From Chloroflexota bacterium (GTDB taxonomy: Bacteria > Chloroflexota > Anaerolineae > B4-G1), in assembly GCA_024232355.1 (NCBI GenBank), contig JAAEPW010001279.1, positions 17,598 to 81,597 of the forward strand: a stretch of DNA of 64,000 nucleotides, read 5' to 3'. Within the stretch, counting starts at the first letter, position 1. Each line of letters opens with the position of its first letter. Under the pieces are notes generated by a model. That model made no database searches, was not told the DNA's origin, and saw nothing but the letters and a program-made list of their open reading frames with translations. A program made the translations under genes and the position numbers. Below are positions 36,543 to 48,483 of the stretch, piece after piece.

Positions 36543-39500
36543 AGCAGGCGTGATAAGGGCTATTAGCTTGTCGTACTCAAAGTCGCGGACCCATTGCGCG
36601 AGTGTGTCGGCCAGATGGGGCACTTGCGGGCGGACAGCCTCAATGAGCGTGAGCATCTGCTCAGGTTCCAGCACGACAGCCGCCTCGTACAGTTCAGCCA
36701 CCCACGTGGTAGGTAATGTCTCAAGGGTAGCGCCCAAGTCCTCCAGCGACACACTCGTTGCCGCCTCAGGCACGGGCGTGATCGCCTCGTAGATAAAGCG
36801 CACGCCCAGGTGACGGTGCAGCACGTCAAAGATCTCGCGCTCGCGGAAGGGCTTGCGCACAAAGTCATCGCAGCCCGCCGCGAGAATGGTCTTTCGGTCT
36901 TCCTCAAAGGCGCTGGCGGTTAGCGCGACGACGATGACCGAGCAGCCTGTGGCTGCCGCGCGCGCCTTGATCTGACGCGTCGCCTCATAGCCATCCATAA
37001 CGGGCATCCGCATATCCATCCACACCAGGTGCGGTTGCCACGCCTCCCACATCTCGACACCCTCCGCGCCGTTGACTGCGTAGCGCACCTCAAAACCGAA
37101 CGGTGTGAGTAGTTCAACCAGCAATTCGCGGTTGGCGAGATGGTCCTCAGCGACGAGGATGCGGAAAGGCCCGCCGTCGGGCGCAGTCTGGTCCGGTTCG
37201 ATCCCAGTGACGTGGCTCTGCGGCTGCAAATCGAGCGCTTTTACCGCGTCTTTGGCGGCTAGGGCAACCGGTATCCGCACGTGGAAGGTCGTACCCTGAT
37301 CAACGATGCTGTTCACGCCGAGTTCACCGCCCATCAAGTGGACGAACTGTTGGCTAATAGGCAGACCCAGGCCCGTCCCCTCCTGCGATTGTTGCCCACT
37401 GGCGGTCTGAACGAAGGGATCAAAGAGCGCGTCCATTTCTTCCGGCACAATGCCAGTGCCGGTGTCCTCCACTTCAAAGCGCAAGAGAATGCACGATGCA
37501 GCATCAGGCGCGTCGTCTTTTCCAACATCAGCCGCCTTACGCTGGCATCCCACCCGCAACGTGACACCACCTTCTTCCGTGAACTTGACCGCGTTGCTAA
37601 GAAGGTTCATCAAAGCCTGGCGCAGCTTGCCCTCGTCAGCATAGATGTAGCGCGGCACGTCCGGTGCAATATCCAAGAGCAGCGCGAGGCTCTTGTCATC
37701 AGCGCGCAGTTGGAACATCTCTTGCAAGCTGTGGATTTGCCGGTGCAGGTCGAAGGCGTTTTCCTGGAGCGTGGTGCGCCCAGCTTCGATTTTGGACATT
37801 GTGAGCACATCGTTGATGAGACCGAGCAGATGCTCGCCGCTGCGGGCAATGGTCTCCAGATGTTCTTGCTGCGTGGGTTTGATGTGCGGATCGCGCGCCA
37901 TCAGTTGAGAAAAGCCCAAAATGGCGTTGAGCGGCGTGCGCAGTTCGTGGCTCATATTGGCCAAAAAGTCACTCTTGGCTTGGTTAGCGACTTCGGCTCT
38001 TTCTTTGGCAGTGGCTAATTCCTCGTTCGATTGGGCCAACTGCTCCGTCCGTTCTGCTACCTGCGTTTCAAGCGTCCGTTGTTGGCTCTTGATTGTAGCT
38101 ATCCGCAGGTACCATGTGCCTGCAATTATGGCCGCGACTATGAGCAACACACATGTCCGAAACCACATCGTTTCCCAAAATGGGGGTGGAATGATAACTT
38201 GAACTGAAACACCTGATTCATTCCACACCCCATCATTGTTTGAGCCCTTTACTTTGAAGGTGTATGTTCCCGGGTCCAAGTTTGTGTAGGTGGCAAAGCG
38301 GCGGTTTCCTGAATACACCCAATCTTGGTCAAATCCTTCCATCATGTAAGCATATTGATTTTTTTCAGGAATAATGTAATTCAAGGCGGCAAACTCGAAT
38401 GAAAACACTTTGTCTTCATACGATAAGACAATCTCTTCAATCTCTGAGATAGATTGTGATAGTGGTGAGTCTTTGGCAATGGGGACCGATTCATTAAAGA
38501 TCTGAAAATCGGTTAGCACAACCGGTGGTAGATAGGGATTGTCTTTGATTTTCTCTGGATAAAATGCGCTCACGCCATGAACGCCGCCGAAAAACATCTC
38601 GCCGCTGGCGCTTTTATGAAAGGCTCCCGCATTGAACTCGTTGCCCTGCAAACCATCTCTGAAATCATAGTTCTTGAATGTCTCGGTTTGTGGATTGAAC
38701 TTGGACAATCCTCGATTTGTACTGAGCCACAGATTGCCCCCCTCACTGTCAAGTGAAGCCTCACCATCAGGTGAGACCTCTTCCAGAATGCCGTAAATTA
38801 CGTCATTCGGTAGGCCATCTTTTTCATAGTAATGGGTAAAAGTTTCGTCTGTTTGGTTAAAGCGATTCAGACCACTACCCGTTCCGATCCACAAGGTGCC
38901 CGTTTGATCTTGCTGAATGGCTTTGATTCTATCGTTGCTTAGGCTATGGGGGTTGTCAGGATCAGCTCTGTAATGAGTAAATGTTTGTGTTTCACGATCA
39001 AATCGGTTCAGCCCACCCTCATCGGTGCCTACCCACAGCGTGCCGGATTGGTCTTCGAAAATTGCCTTGATCACATTGTGGCTAAGACTCTCGGGGTCAT
39101 CAGGATTAGCCGCATAATGGGTAAAGGTTTCAGTTGCAGGGTCAAACGCGTCCAATCCCTTGCCAAATGTTCCGATCCAAAGGATACCTTGCCGGTCTTT
39201 GTAAATTGTCCAGATTACGTTATGACTCAAACTGTTCGGGTTATCAGGATCGGCTTTGTAATGGGTAAAGGTCTGGGTTTCACGATCAAATTTGTTCAGC
39301 CCGCCGCCAAGCGTTCCCATCCAAAGCGTCCCTGTCTGATCCTCTGCAATCGTCCAAACTCGATTTGCGCTTATGCTCCCCGGCGTGTCTGGGCCAGCTT
39401 TGTAGTGGGTAAAGGTCCGAGTTTTGCGATCATAGGCATTCACCCCACCACCGATTGTGCCCATCCAAAGTATCCCCTCGGAATCTTCATACACGCCCAT

Positions 39501-40688
39501 CACAAAATCGTAACTGAGGCTATTGGGATTTCCAGGCTCAGTCCCAAGATGTAAGAATTTCTGGGTGTTTGGGTCAAGCAGATTGACCCCTTTGCCTACC
39601 GTGCCAACCCAGAGTGTGCCCGCACGGTCAAAGTAAACTGCGGCCACGGTATTGTGGCTCAAGCTGCCGGGATCATCGGTGTTGTGTTGATAGGTGATAA
39701 AAGTCTGTGTTTCACGATCAAACTTGTCGAGTCCACCTCCACGGGTTCCAATCCAGAGATCGCCCGAGATATCTTCTGTGATGTCATCGATTTCGTCGTG
39801 GCTTATACTCGTTGGATCAAGAGGATTATGCCGGTAATGGGTGAACGTGCCACTTCCGGTGATGGCAGGGTCAAAGCGATTCAATCCTCCCTGTTCAGTG
39901 CCGAACCATAGGATTCCCGTCCGGTCGAGATATATGGACCACACTGTATCATCACTCAGGCTGTTAGGATTATTGGGATTATGCTGGTAGTGAACAAAGT
40001 GCCCTGTGTCTGCCTGATCTGAGCGGGGGTCAAATCTATTCAGACCTCCTCCTTCCGTAGCAATCCACAAAAAGCCTGACTGATCTTGAGCTATTGACGA
40101 CACAGCATCGTGACTCAGGCTGTTAGGATTATCCGGATCGTGTTGATAACGCACGAATTGTCCGGTGTCCCGATCGAATCTATTCAATCCTCCCCCCCTG
40201 GTTCCGATCCAAAGAATCCCTGATTGATCCTCATAGATGGCCTGGACATGATCGTGGCTGAGACTGTGCGGATCCTCCGGATCATGGCGATAACGCGTGA
40301 ACTGTCCAGTGGTCCGATCGAATTTATTAACCCCTCCGTTTTTGGTGCCAACCCAAAGCGTACCGGCGCGATCTTGATACAATGCGTTGATGAAATCGTC
40401 GCTCAAACCCGTGTTATCATCCGGATCACAAGTATACACTTTGAATCCATATCCGTCATATCTGTTCAACCCGTCCTGGGTGCCGATCCAGATAAACCCC
40501 AGTTGATCTTGCAAGATTTGCCTTCCATCGTTTTGAGAAAGACCATTTTCCACTGAAAGGTGGGTGAATTTGAGGCGACGTCCCAAGTCTGTTGGTGGCT
40601 CATCCCCTTTTTGAGCATAGGTGCTATGGCTTGGCACAGCGGTCGTCAGCAGAAGCAAGATTGCTACGAATGCAAATGACTTTTTCAT
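36522..40688 (-). CDS. Hybrid histidine kinase 4: two-component propeller - Y_Y_Y - HisKA - HATPase - receiver - tail
   Basis: 1388 aa from ATG 40688, 8 bases after GGAGG. Signal peptide ([22 protein letters not shown]). About residues 40-690 contain some 14 propeller repeats of the Reg_prop kind ([30 protein letters not shown]), forming two seven-bladed propellers. A Y_Y_Y domain follows ([21 protein letters not shown]), then one membrane helix at about 843-868. HisKA with phospho-His is near 913, followed by HATPase_c, the receiver (about 1176-1282) and the shared tail. These BT4673-like sensors usually read oligosaccharides outside the cell. The repeats are regular enough to suggest internal duplication. 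Confidence 0.9.
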   Translation of the reverse strand: MKKSFAFVAILLLLTTAVPSHSTYAQKGDEPPTDLGRRLKFTHLSVENGLSQNDGRQILQDQLGFIWIGTQDGLNRYDGYGFKVYTCDPDDNTGLSDDFINALYQDRAGTLWVGTKNGGVNKFDRTTGQFTRYRHDPEDPHSLSHDHVQAIYEDQSGILWIGTRGGGLNRFDRDTGQFVRYQHDPDNPNSLSHDAVSSIAQDQSGFLWIATEGGGLNRFDPRSDQADTGHFVHYQHNPNNPNSLSDDTVWSIYLDRTGILWFGTEQGGLNRFDPAITGSGTFTHYRHNPLDPTSISHDEIDDITEDISGDLWIGTRGGGLDKFDRETQTFITYQHNTDDPGSLSHNTVAAVYFDRAGTLWVGTVGKGVNLLDPNTQKFLHLGTEPGNPNSLSYDFVMGVYEDSEGILWMGTIGGGVNAYDRKTRTFTHYKAGPDTPGSISANRVWTIAEDQTGTLWMGTLGGGLNKFDRETQTFTHYKADPDNPNSLSHNVIWTIYKDRQGILWIGTFGKGLDAFDPATETFTHYAANPDDPESLSHNVIKAIFEDQSGTLWVGTDEGGLNRFDRETQTFTHYRADPDNPHSLSNDRIKAIQQDQTGTLWIGTGSGLNRFNQTDETFTHYYEKDGLPNDVIYGILEEVSPDGEASLDSEGGNLWLSTNRGLSKFNPQTETFKNYDFRDGLQGNEFNAGAFHKSASGEMFFGGVHGVSAFYPEKIKDNPYLPPVVLTDFQIFNESVPIAKDSPLSQSISEIEEIVLSYEDKVFSFEFAALNYIIPEKNQYAYMMEGFDQDWVYSGNRRFATYTNLDPGTYTFKVKGSNNDGVWNESGVSVQVIIPPPFWETMWFRTCVLLIVAAIIAGTWYLRIATIKSQQRTLETQVAERTEQLAQSNEELATAKERAEVANQAKSDFLANMSHELRTPLNAILGFSQLMARDPHIKPTQQEHLETIARSGEHLLGLINDVLTMSKIEAGRTTLQENAFDLHRQIHSLQEMFQLRADDKSLALLLDIAPDVPRYIYADEGKLRQALMNLLSNAVKFTEEGGVTLRVGCQRKAADVGKDDAPDAASCILLRFEVEDTGTGIVPEEMDALFDPFVQTASGQQSQEGTGLGLPISQQFVHLMGGELGVNSIVDQGTTFHVRIPVALAAKDAVKALDLQPQSHVTGIEPDQTAPDGGPFRILVAEDHLANRELLVELLTPFGFEVRYAVNGAEGVEMWEAWQPHLVWMDMRMPVMDGYEATRQIKARAAATGCSVIVVALTASAFEEDRKTILAAGCDDFVRKPFREREIFDVLHRHLGVRFIYEAITPVPEAATSVSLEDLGATLETLPTTWVAELYEAAVVLEPEQMLTLIEAVRPQVPHLADTLAQWVRDFEYDKLIALITPADAPHQA

Positions 40689-40775
40689 TTCGGTAACCTC
40701 CACTAGTTGATAATTATGAAAGATTGTCGTAGAGATGTTTTTTCACCGTCTTTCCTCTATTGTCATTTTGACTCT

Positions 40776-43700
40776 TTATGCATCGGGTGCAATAAGAGCT
40801 ATCAGCTTGTCATACTCAAAGTCGCGGACCCATTGCGCGAGCGTGTCGGACAGATGGGACGCTTGCGGGCGGACAGCCTCGATGAGCGCCAGCATCTGCT
40901 CAGGTTCCAGCACGACGGCCGCTTCGTACAGGTCAGCCGCCCACGCGGCAGGCAACGTCTCGACGGCGGCACGCAAGTTCTCCAGCGACACACTCGCTGC
41001 CGCTTTATGCGTAGGCGTGATCGCCTCGTAGATAAAGCGCACGCCCAGATGACGGTGCAGCACGTCAAAGATCTCGCGCTCGCGGAAGGGCTTGCGCACA
41101 AAGTCATCGCAGCCGGCTTTGAGAATGTCCTCGCGATTCTCCTCAAAGGCGCTGGCAGTTAGCGCAATGACGACGACCGGACGACCCGTGGCTTCCGCGC
41201 GCTCCTTGATCTGGCGCGTCGCCTCGTATCCGTCCATCACGGGCATCCGTATATCCATCCACACCAGGTGCGGCCGCCACGCCGCCCACACCTCGACGCC
41301 TTCTGCGCCGTTGACCGCGTAGCGCACGTCAAAGCCAAAGGGCGTGAGTAGCTTGATCAGCAATTCGCGGTTGGTGGGTTTATCCTCAACGACGAGAAAC
41401 CGGAAAGGCCCGCCGTCTGGCGCGGTCTGGCCCGGCTCAATCCCGGTAACGCGGCGCTGCGACTGCAAATTGAGCCCTTTGACCGTGTCTTGGGTAACCA
41501 GGGCCACCGGTATCTGTACACAGAAGGTCGTGCCCTGCCCCACGATGTTATTCACGTCGAGTTCACCGCCCATCAAGTTGACGAACTGCTGGCTAATGGG
41601 CAAACCTAATCCAGTCCCTTCCTGCGATTGTTGTCCGCTGGCGGTCTGGATAAAGGGGTCAAAGAGTGCGCCCATTTCTTCTGGCGCAATGCCGACGCCG
41701 GTGTCTTCCACTTTGATGGACAGAATGATGGGCGTTGAGGCATCGAGCGTGGCGTCCGCGGCCTCAGCATCCTGACGCCGGCATCCCACCCGCAACGTGA
41801 TACCACCTTTTTCCGTAAACTTGACCGCGTTTCCCAGCAAGTTCATCAAGACCTGGCGCAACTTGCCTTCGTCAGCGTAGACGTAGCGCGGCACGCCCGG
41901 TGCAATGTCCAGGCGCAGCGTGAGGCCCTTGTCGTCGGCACGCATTTGGAACATCTCTTGCAAGCCGCAGAGTTGCCAATGCAAGTCGAAACCGTTTTCC
42001 AGGAGCGTGGTGCGTCCGGCCTCGATTTTGGACATTGTGAGTACGTCGTTGATCAGACCAAGCAGATGCTCGCCGCTGCGGGCAATCGTCTCCAGATACT
42101 CTTGCTGCGTGAGCGTGACGTGTGCATCGCGCGCCATCAGTTGCGAGTAGCCCAGGATGGCGTTGAGCGGGGTTCGAAGTTCGTGGCTCATATTGGCCAA
42201 AAAAACACTTTTGGCTTCATTGGCCACCTCTGCCTTCTGTTTAGCAATTTCCAGTTGGGTGTTAGTCTCGGTCAATTCTTTGGTTCGATCGGTCACCAAT
42301 GTTTCAAGGTGATGCTTTTGGGACTCTATAGTTTTGACTCGCACCTTTAAGAAAGTAAATCCAGCACCGGCTATCAGTGCTATGATTAAACCTCTAACCC
42401 ACCACGTTTCCCAAAACGGGGGTAGAATACTTATTTTTACCAAGGCCTCATTGGGATTCCACGAGCCGTCAAAATTTTGCACTTTGACTTTAAAGGTATA
42501 GTTACCCGAAGGAAGATTCATATAGGCGCGAGAGGTTTGGTCTCCCATATCGCGCCAAAACTGATCGTACCCTTCAAGAATAGTTTGAAAATGTTTTGTT
42601 TCAACGCGATAATCCAAACTGGCATAACGAAATCTTACGCTTTGCTGATCATAAGCCAAACGATATACTCCATCTTCCAAGGGGGGGGGCGGCAACTCGT
42701 ACGCCTGGCCCTGTTCGTCAATTTTGGGCAGGGTAACAGCATCTATGTGTACATTCAACGGGAAGGGTGTCGAGTCGAATTTTACCAATCCGGCTCCTGT
42801 ACCAACCAAAATATTGCCGTCGTGGTCCAACCCCAAGGAATAGATGGTGGAATTATTCAGGCCATCGGCGTAAGAATAATTTTTTCTAAATTCTCCCGAA
42901 ACAATACTGCTTAAACCAAAGCCGTCCAGGCCAACCCAAACCGTATCATCAGGCCCAACCACTATAGAGCGCGACGCATTGAGAATGGCGGTATCATTGC
43001 TGGTGTAACTTTGGGCCACTTTTTTCCCCACAAATTGCATGACCCCACCATCCGAAGTAACCATCCAAATGTTGTGCTGAGAGTCTGTGTCCATAGCCCG
43101 TATCCGGGAGCCGATAAAACCATCCGCTGCGGTGTACTGGCGGATAAATGTGCCGTCACTCTGGAGCAGATTTAGGTTCTGGTTCTTGGCCCCTACCCAA
43201 ATATTGCCTTGCTCATCTTGCAACAAGCTCTCAATGCGTACTTTTATAGTCGGGTCTTGCACGCCGGAAAGTGTTTTAACAATTTCATCCTGGTCCAGTA
43301 AAGCGATTCCCCCCTCGGTACCAATCCACAGCCGGCCTTGGTTATCCTCCAATAGCGACCAGACCGCATTGTCGGGCAAACCTTGTGCTGTGGTATAGGT
43401 ACGCGCCACGTCACCCTCAACCAGCAAGGTTAAGCCATTGGTTGACCCTACCCAAACCCAGTGCCGGCTATCTTCCAGGACCGCTTTGATATTGTCAGAA
43501 CCCAGGCCGTCCTCAATTTTGTAAGTTTTCAAGACGGTGTCACCCGCAAACAGACACAAGCCGTTGGAGGTACCCAGCCAAATTTGTCCGGCGTGGTCAG
43601 TCATCTGAGAATAAACTTTGGGGCCGGCATACGCTTGCATGATCCGGTCTTTGGTAATTTTACTGACTCCATTGGCCGTACCAATCCAGATATTGCCGTC

Positions 43701-44687
43701 TTTGTCCTGAAAAATACTCAAAATGAGGTTGTCTGCCAGGCCATCGTCGGTGGTAAAAATATCAGGCTCTTCACCCGGATGATATCGAATCAGGCCGTTG
43801 GCAGAACCTAGCCAAAAGGTGTTATCATCGTCAACCAGCGCGGTTTCAAGAAAACCAAGTATTGGCTCAATGACAGATATCACTTTGCCATCTTTAATTT
43901 GGCTTAGGCCTCCATCAATATCACTAACCCAAATGTTGCCTGTTTTATCCTCAAACAGTTCATGAATATCACTGCCTCTAAGACCATCTTCTTTGGTAAA
44001 GGTTTGTTCAATTTGACCATTATTGAATTGGACCAACCCCTCAAATGTGCCCACCCAAATACGATTATCCCGATCTTTTAACAACCTGAATCCTTCGCTA
44101 ATACTATCCTGAGCAGTGTAGGTTTTAACAACCTGATCACCAGAAATTTGCACCAATTGGTGTTCGTTTCTGCTCATATACCATATATTGCCCTGCTCAT
44201 CTTCAATTGGGGCTGTCCAAATTGGGAGTCCCAAACTGAATGTGGCCGTAACCTTACCATTGCTAATTTTGTTCAATCCTCCATTGGTACCCGCCCAAAT
44301 ACTCCCTTGACTGTCATGAAACAAATTGAGGACAATGTTAGAAGCCAGACCATTTCGCTGGCTAAAGAGTTGATAAAATTGGCTGCCGTTATATTTCCAA
44401 ATGCCTTGATTGGTGCCGACATAGATATAGCCTGCTTTATCTTGTACAAATCCCTTAATATCTTGTGCCAAAAGCCCTTCATATTTGCCATAGGTGGTAA
44501 TAACAAGGTTAGATTTTTGGGTCTCTTCAAGTTGAACGCTGGGAGAAAGAATTTTTTTTGCCTGGCTCGACTCTGCAACAAATGGCAATCCTAAACAGAG
44601 TAATAAACTAAGGACAAGTTTAATTATATGTGTAGGTACACCATCGACAACTAGACTATTGCCCATTTTAGACTTGGTTTGGCTCAT
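40776..44687 (-). CDS. Hybrid histidine kinase 5: two-component propeller - Y_Y_Y - HisKA - HATPase - receiver - tail
   Basis: 1303 aa; ATG 44687 follows GAGGAGC. After an N-terminal hydrophobic segment ([18 protein letters not shown]) there are about 14 propeller repeats of a different subfamily from kinase 4 ([27 protein letters not shown]). A Y_Y_Y domain ([21 protein letters not shown]) and a membrane helix near 757-780 follow. The HisKA phospho-His is near 834. HATPase_c, the receiver ([20 protein letters not shown]) and the shared tail complete it. It lies 87 bases upstream of kinase 4, which has the same design but unrelated propeller sequence. Confidence 0.9.
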   Translation of the reverse strand: MSQTKSKMGNSLVVDGVPTHIIKLVLSLLLCLGLPFVAESSQAKKILSPSVQLEETQKSNLVITTYGKYEGLLAQDIKGFVQDKAGYIYVGTNQGIWKYNGSQFYQLFSQRNGLASNIVLNLFHDSQGSIWAGTNGGLNKISNGKVTATFSLGLPIWTAPIEDEQGNIWYMSRNEHQLVQISGDQVVKTYTAQDSISEGFRLLKDRDNRIWVGTFEGLVQFNNGQIEQTFTKEDGLRGSDIHELFEDKTGNIWVSDIDGGLSQIKDGKVISVIEPILGFLETALVDDDNTFWLGSANGLIRYHPGEEPDIFTTDDGLADNLILSIFQDKDGNIWIGTANGVSKITKDRIMQAYAGPKVYSQMTDHAGQIWLGTSNGLCLFAGDTVLKTYKIEDGLGSDNIKAVLEDSRHWVWVGSTNGLTLLVEGDVARTYTTAQGLPDNAVWSLLEDNQGRLWIGTEGGIALLDQDEIVKTLSGVQDPTIKVRIESLLQDEQGNIWVGAKNQNLNLLQSDGTFIRQYTAADGFIGSRIRAMDTDSQHNIWMVTSDGGVMQFVGKKVAQSYTSNDTAILNASRSIVVGPDDTVWVGLDGFGLSSIVSGEFRKNYSYADGLNNSTIYSLGLDHDGNILVGTGAGLVKFDSTPFPLNVHIDAVTLPKIDEQGQAYELPPPPLEDGVYRLAYDQQSVRFRYASLDYRVETKHFQTILEGYDQFWRDMGDQTSRAYMNLPSGNYTFKVKVQNFDGSWNPNEALVKISILPPFWETWWVRGLIIALIAGAGFTFLKVRVKTIESQKHHLETLVTDRTKELTETNTQLEIAKQKAEVANEAKSVFLANMSHELRTPLNAILGYSQLMARDAHVTLTQQEYLETIARSGEHLLGLINDVLTMSKIEAGRTTLLENGFDLHWQLCGLQEMFQMRADDKGLTLRLDIAPGVPRYVYADEGKLRQVLMNLLGNAVKFTEKGGITLRVGCRRQDAEAADATLDASTPIILSIKVEDTGVGIAPEEMGALFDPFIQTASGQQSQEGTGLGLPISQQFVNLMGGELDVNNIVGQGTTFCVQIPVALVTQDTVKGLNLQSQRRVTGIEPGQTAPDGGPFRFLVVEDKPTNRELLIKLLTPFGFDVRYAVNGAEGVEVWAAWRPHLVWMDIRMPVMDGYEATRQIKERAEATGRPVVVIALTASAFEENREDILKAGCDDFVRKPFREREIFDVLHRHLGVRFIYEAITPTHKAAASVSLENLRAAVETLPAAWAADLYEAAVVLEPEQMLALIEAVRPQASHLSDTLAQWVRDFEYDKLIALIAPDA

Positions 44688-44706
44688 TGTTTTAGCTCCT
44701 CAATTC

Positions 44707-44842
44707 ACTACCGGACACTTTTGACAAGTAAACAACAGATACTGAATTTTTAGCCACGAATTTCACGAATTCACACTAATTTTTGATTTACATTCGTGGC
44801 AATTCGTGAAATTCGTGGCTAAAGAAAAAAGTGTCCGGTAGT
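44707..44842. mobile_element. 136-bp MITE-like element with perfect 16-bp terminal inverted repeats
   Basis: Left end ACTACCGGACACTTTT (44707-44722) and right end AAAAGTGTCCGGTAGT (44827-44842) are exact inverted copies. Inside lies a second perfect 22-bp inverted repeat (44750-44771 and 44801-44822, TAGCCACGAATT...). No coding capacity. Related ends occur at 61310-61321 and, degenerate, at 6794-6801. A clear target duplication is not visible. Confidence 0.7.
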
Positions 44843-44960
44843 AAAGTTCCTCAACTAGGGCTTGCAGGGTGTCAAACAGAAAATCATCAACCAGGTCTGC
44901 CAGGGCCTGGGATTCATTTGTTTGACTAATTTGGTCGATAACCTAGTTAGCCTTTTCCAA
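44763..44960 (-). pseudogene. Coding-like remnant cut by the MITE, with in-frame amber
   Basis: TTG 44960 follows AGGAG and reads MEKAN, then TAG (44943-44945). The same frame continues with the protein-like VIDQISQTNESQALADLV and DDFLFDTLQALVEEL, then runs into the inverted-repeat element and ends at TGA 44763. Composition is coding-like only up to about 44845. I do not recognise a family. It may be a short gene broken by both a stop and the insertion, or chance. Confidence 0.3.
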
Positions 44961-45023
44961 GTTTGTCTCCTATGAACCCCACCTCGTTCCCAAACTGGAA
45001 TCCAATTGCACATGTCAAAATTT

Positions 45024-48000
45024 TTACGCCTGACGCGACGTATCAGACGCCGTTTCAGACTCGATAAGAGACATCAGCTTGTCGTACTCAAAGTCGCGGA
45101 CCCATTGCGCGAGCGTGTCGGCCAGATGGGGCGCTTGCGGGCGCACGGTTTCGATGAGCGCCAGCATCTGGTCGTTGTTCAGGGTGATGACTGCCTGGTA
45201 CAGGTCTGCCGCCCACGCGGCAGGCAACGTCTCGACGGCGGCGCTCAAGTCTTCCAGGGATACACGCGCTGCCGCCTCAGGCGCGGGCGTGACAGCCTCA
45301 TAGATAAAGCGCACGTCCAGATGACGGTGCAGCGCGTCAAAGATGTCGTGCACGCGGAAGGGTTTGCGCATAAAGTCATCGCAGCCTCCTGCCAACACTT
45401 TTGCGCGCTGCTCATCAAACACGCTGGCAGTCAGGGCAATGATGACGGGCACAGACCGGTTCCCAGCCTGTGCCTGAGCTTTGATGCGTCGGGTAGCCTC
45501 GTGCCCGTCCATGATCGGCATCCGCATGTCCATCCAGATTAGATGCGGCTGCCACTCTTTCCAGATTTCAAGCGCTTCTTGCCCATTGCTTGCTTCTCGC
45601 AGCTCAAAGCCCTGGTTGCCGGTTGGATCGGCAAACGGTTGCAAGAACTTGACCAACAGCTTGCGCGCGGTCTCCACATCGTCGACCGCCAATATACGAA
45701 AAGGGCCACCATCGGCGGCACGCTGCCCCGGCTCCAGTCCAATGACGCGGCGCGTGGGTGCTGCGGCCAGCACATCGGCTGCTTCCACGATCTCAACCTG
45801 CACGTCAAACTTGAAAACTGTCCCTTGGCCCACCTGGCTATCGATGGCAAGTACACCGCCCATTAAGCGCGTGAACTCGCGGCTGATGGGCAAGCCCAAC
45901 CCGGTGCCCTTTTCCGATCTCTGTCCGCTGCTTGTTTGGGCAAAAGCCTCAAACACTTTGTGCAGTTCGTCAGGGGCGATGCCGGGGCCGGTGTCTTGTA
46001 CATCAAAGCGGATAGAGGCAAACATCTTGTGCCCGGCATCATCACTATCTCTATCTGCCCGCACGCGCAGCGTCACGCCACCCTCCTTTGTGAACTTGAT
46101 CGCGTTACCCAACAGGTTAATGAGCACCTGGCGCAGCTTGCCCTGATCGGCGCAGACGTAGCGCGGTACATTGGGCGTGCGCTCATAGAGTAGTGCCAAG
46201 CCCTTCTGATCGGCGCGCATGCGGAACATTTCTTCCAAGCTCAGGAGCATATGGTGCAAGTCAAAGGCTTCCAGCTGTAACTCGACACGCCCGGCCTCGA
46301 TTTTGGACATTTCCAGCACGTCGTTGAGCACGTTAAGCAGGTGTTCTCCACTGCGATTGATGATTTCCAGACTTTCCCTGTGTTCCGTAGGAAAGATCGG
46401 ATCACGTTCCATCAGTTGGGAAAACCCCAGGATGGCGTTGAGGGGGGTACGCAGTTCGTGGCTCATATTGGCCAGAAAGACGCTCTTGGCGCGGTTCGCA
46501 GCTTCGGCAGCATCTTTCGCCTCGGCCAGTTCAAGCGTTTGTCTCTCCAGTTGATCCCGTTGTTGTCCCAACTCTGTTGCTCGTTTTTCTAACACCTGGT
46601 TTGCGTCTTGCAAGGCAGCCTCCGCTCGCTGCCGCTCGGCTAGCTCTTGCTGGGCAAGACTGTACAACTGGGCGTTGTGAATAGCCACCCCTATCTGATT
46701 AGCCAGGGGACGAAGCAGATTGGCATCCCCCTCGTCGAAACTGGCGACCTTGTCATCCTGCACATCGAGGATGCCGACTACCTCTGCTTCCACACCAAGC
46801 GTAATCGGGATGGCCATTTCAGAGCGGGTATTGGGAAAGAGAGGGTGGAACAGCCAATCTTCCGCCTTGTGCACGTTATCGACGATGACAACTTTACAGG
46901 TACGGGCGGCGCGGGCTATCAAGCTTTTGGGGGCATCCAGGCGAATAGAGACACCTCCGGTCTTTATCTCAGCCCCTGCCCGACCAACTCCCTCTGTTGC
47001 TATCAGCTTTTCGCGCTCATCGTCGAGCAGGAAAATATGGACATGATAAAAATTAAACTCGTTTTGTAAACGGTTGACCACATAGCGCAATAACTCGTTC
47101 AGGTCCAAAATGGCGGTCAGTCGCCGGCTGATTTCGGCGCTGGTTTCCAAGGCGTGGGTTCGCTCACGAACACGGTCTTCCAGGGTTTCAAAGGAATGAT
47201 GCAGACGCCTCGCCATCGTGTCAAAAGCTTGGGCCAGCATACCAATTTCATCGCGCGTTTCAACCACAACCGTGTGGCTCAAATCCCCTTGGGCTATGGC
47301 CGTGGCCACTTGGGTCAGGTTGGAGATGGGATGGGTGATGTCACGGGCTATGAGAAGCCCCACACCGGTCACGAGTAACACAGCCACGCCCATGATACCC
47401 AGGACTGATCTACCGAGGTGGTGAGTCGCGGCAAAGGCTTCCGCTGTGTCGATCTCGGCCACCAAAGCCCAGGTCTGATTGCCGAACCCCATTGGCCGGT
47501 AGGCGCTAAGTACCGAGACATCCCGGTAGTCTATGACTTGGGCAACACCCGTCTCCCCCGCCAGCGCCTGTTGCACCGCCAGGCTGTCCACTTTTTGTTC
47601 GAATGTGGTGCTCTCTGGGATAAAACGCGAATCAGTGCGCATGAGCCTATCCGGGCCCACCAGGTAGACTTCCCCCGTCTCGCCCATAAAACCGGTGCGA
47701 CCTTGAACCAACTCGTTGACTCGATCCAGGGACAATTGGTAAATGAGAACACCCACATTCTGATCATTTACCACAATAGGCGTGCCCACAAAGCTGGCAG
47801 GAATTCTCCTAGAGGGACCATAGTGGGGAAAATCGGTGAACTCGATCTCATTGCTGTTGGTACTGGTGTGCAGCCCCTGAAATAGGTCGGCGATGTGGGT
47901 GTTGCGATAGGGACCGGTCAGCAAATTGGTCCCAAAGTCATCCCCTTTGTCATAGTTGTACACAACCGTACCCTCAGGCGCTACCAGGTAGAGATCGTCA

Positions 48001-48437
48001 TATCCCATAGTTTCAACGACTTCTTTGAACAGTCCGTGGTAGCGGGCGTGGGCAATGTCATAGGGAGTAGCGTGGCCCGAGTCGACCAAATTCGGGTTTT
48101 CCAGGTAACCTAACCGTCGAACGGCATAAAAATCGTCCGTCAAGGCAAAGGCCTGAATTGCTTCGACGACAACTGGGAATTTGGATACCAGGATAATGTC
48201 CTCTTCCACCAACTGAAAAAATGCTTCAATTCGTTCGGCCTTCAAATCACGCACCGCGACCAGTTGATTGGACACTTGCTCAGACAACGCATTCTGCGAC
48301 TGAACAAAGGTCAGCCAGCCTACAATCACCAAAGGGCTAATGGAAACGGCCAAGAAAACCAGGATCAACCTGGTCCGCAGCGAGTTAAAGAAAACAAGAT
48401 CCCTCCTGATTCTGGTAGTTGGTAGCCGGTCACTCAT
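45024..48437 (-). CDS. Hybrid histidine kinase 6: dCache - HAMP - GAF - HisKA - HATPase - receiver - tail
   Basis: 1137 aa from ATG 48437 (a TTG just before is possible). Two membrane helices (about 20-42 and 350-372) bracket a double-Cache-like sensor ([29 protein letters not shown], then [19 protein letters not shown]). HAMP ([20 protein letters not shown]) and GAF (about 450-600) follow. A coiled coil leads to HisKA with phospho-His near 659. HATPase_c ([13 protein letters not shown]), the receiver (about 912-1022) and the shared tail follow. Its kinase half is more diverged than in kinases 1-5. It follows the solute-binding gene 48484-49761 by 46 bases, so that lipoprotein may feed ligand to this kinase. 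Confidence 0.88.
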   Translation of the reverse strand: MSDRLPTTRIRRDLVFFNSLRTRLILVFLAVSISPLVIVGWLTFVQSQNALSEQVSNQLVAVRDLKAERIEAFFQLVEEDIILVSKFPVVVEAIQAFALTDDFYAVRRLGYLENPNLVDSGHATPYDIAHARYHGLFKEVVETMGYDDLYLVAPEGTVVYNYDKGDDFGTNLLTGPYRNTHIADLFQGLHTSTNSNEIEFTDFPHYGPSRRIPASFVGTPIVVNDQNVGVLIYQLSLDRVNELVQGRTGFMGETGEVYLVGPDRLMRTDSRFIPESTTFEQKVDSLAVQQALAGETGVAQVIDYRDVSVLSAYRPMGFGNQTWALVAEIDTAEAFAATHHLGRSVLGIMGVAVLLVTGVGLLIARDITHPISNLTQVATAIAQGDLSHTVVVETRDEIGMLAQAFDTMARRLHHSFETLEDRVRERTHALETSAEISRRLTAILDLNELLRYVVNRLQNEFNFYHVHIFLLDDEREKLIATEGVGRAGAEIKTGGVSIRLDAPKSLIARAARTCKVVIVDNVHKAEDWLFHPLFPNTRSEMAIPITLGVEAEVVGILDVQDDKVASFDEGDANLLRPLANQIGVAIHNAQLYSLAQQELAERQRAEAALQDANQVLEKRATELGQQRDQLERQTLELAEAKDAAEAANRAKSVFLANMSHELRTPLNAILGFSQLMERDPIFPTEHRESLEIINRSGEHLLNVLNDVLEMSKIEAGRVELQLEAFDLHHMLLSLEEMFRMRADQKGLALLYERTPNVPRYVCADQGKLRQVLINLLGNAIKFTKEGGVTLRVRADRDSDDAGHKMFASIRFDVQDTGPGIAPDELHKVFEAFAQTSSGQRSEKGTGLGLPISREFTRLMGGVLAIDSQVGQGTVFKFDVQVEIVEAADVLAAAPTRRVIGLEPGQRAADGGPFRILAVDDVETARKLLVKFLQPFADPTGNQGFELREASNGQEALEIWKEWQPHLIWMDMRMPIMDGHEATRRIKAQAQAGNRSVPVIIALTASVFDEQRAKVLAGGCDDFMRKPFRVHDIFDALHRHLDVRFIYEAVTPAPEAAARVSLEDLSAAVETLPAAWAADLYQAVITLNNDQMLALIETVRPQAPHLADTLAQWVRDFEYDKLMSLIESETASDTSRQA

Positions 48438-48483
48438 CAACGTCTCCCTACACTTACCTCTCCCCCCGCTCCTGGCGTGGCCG

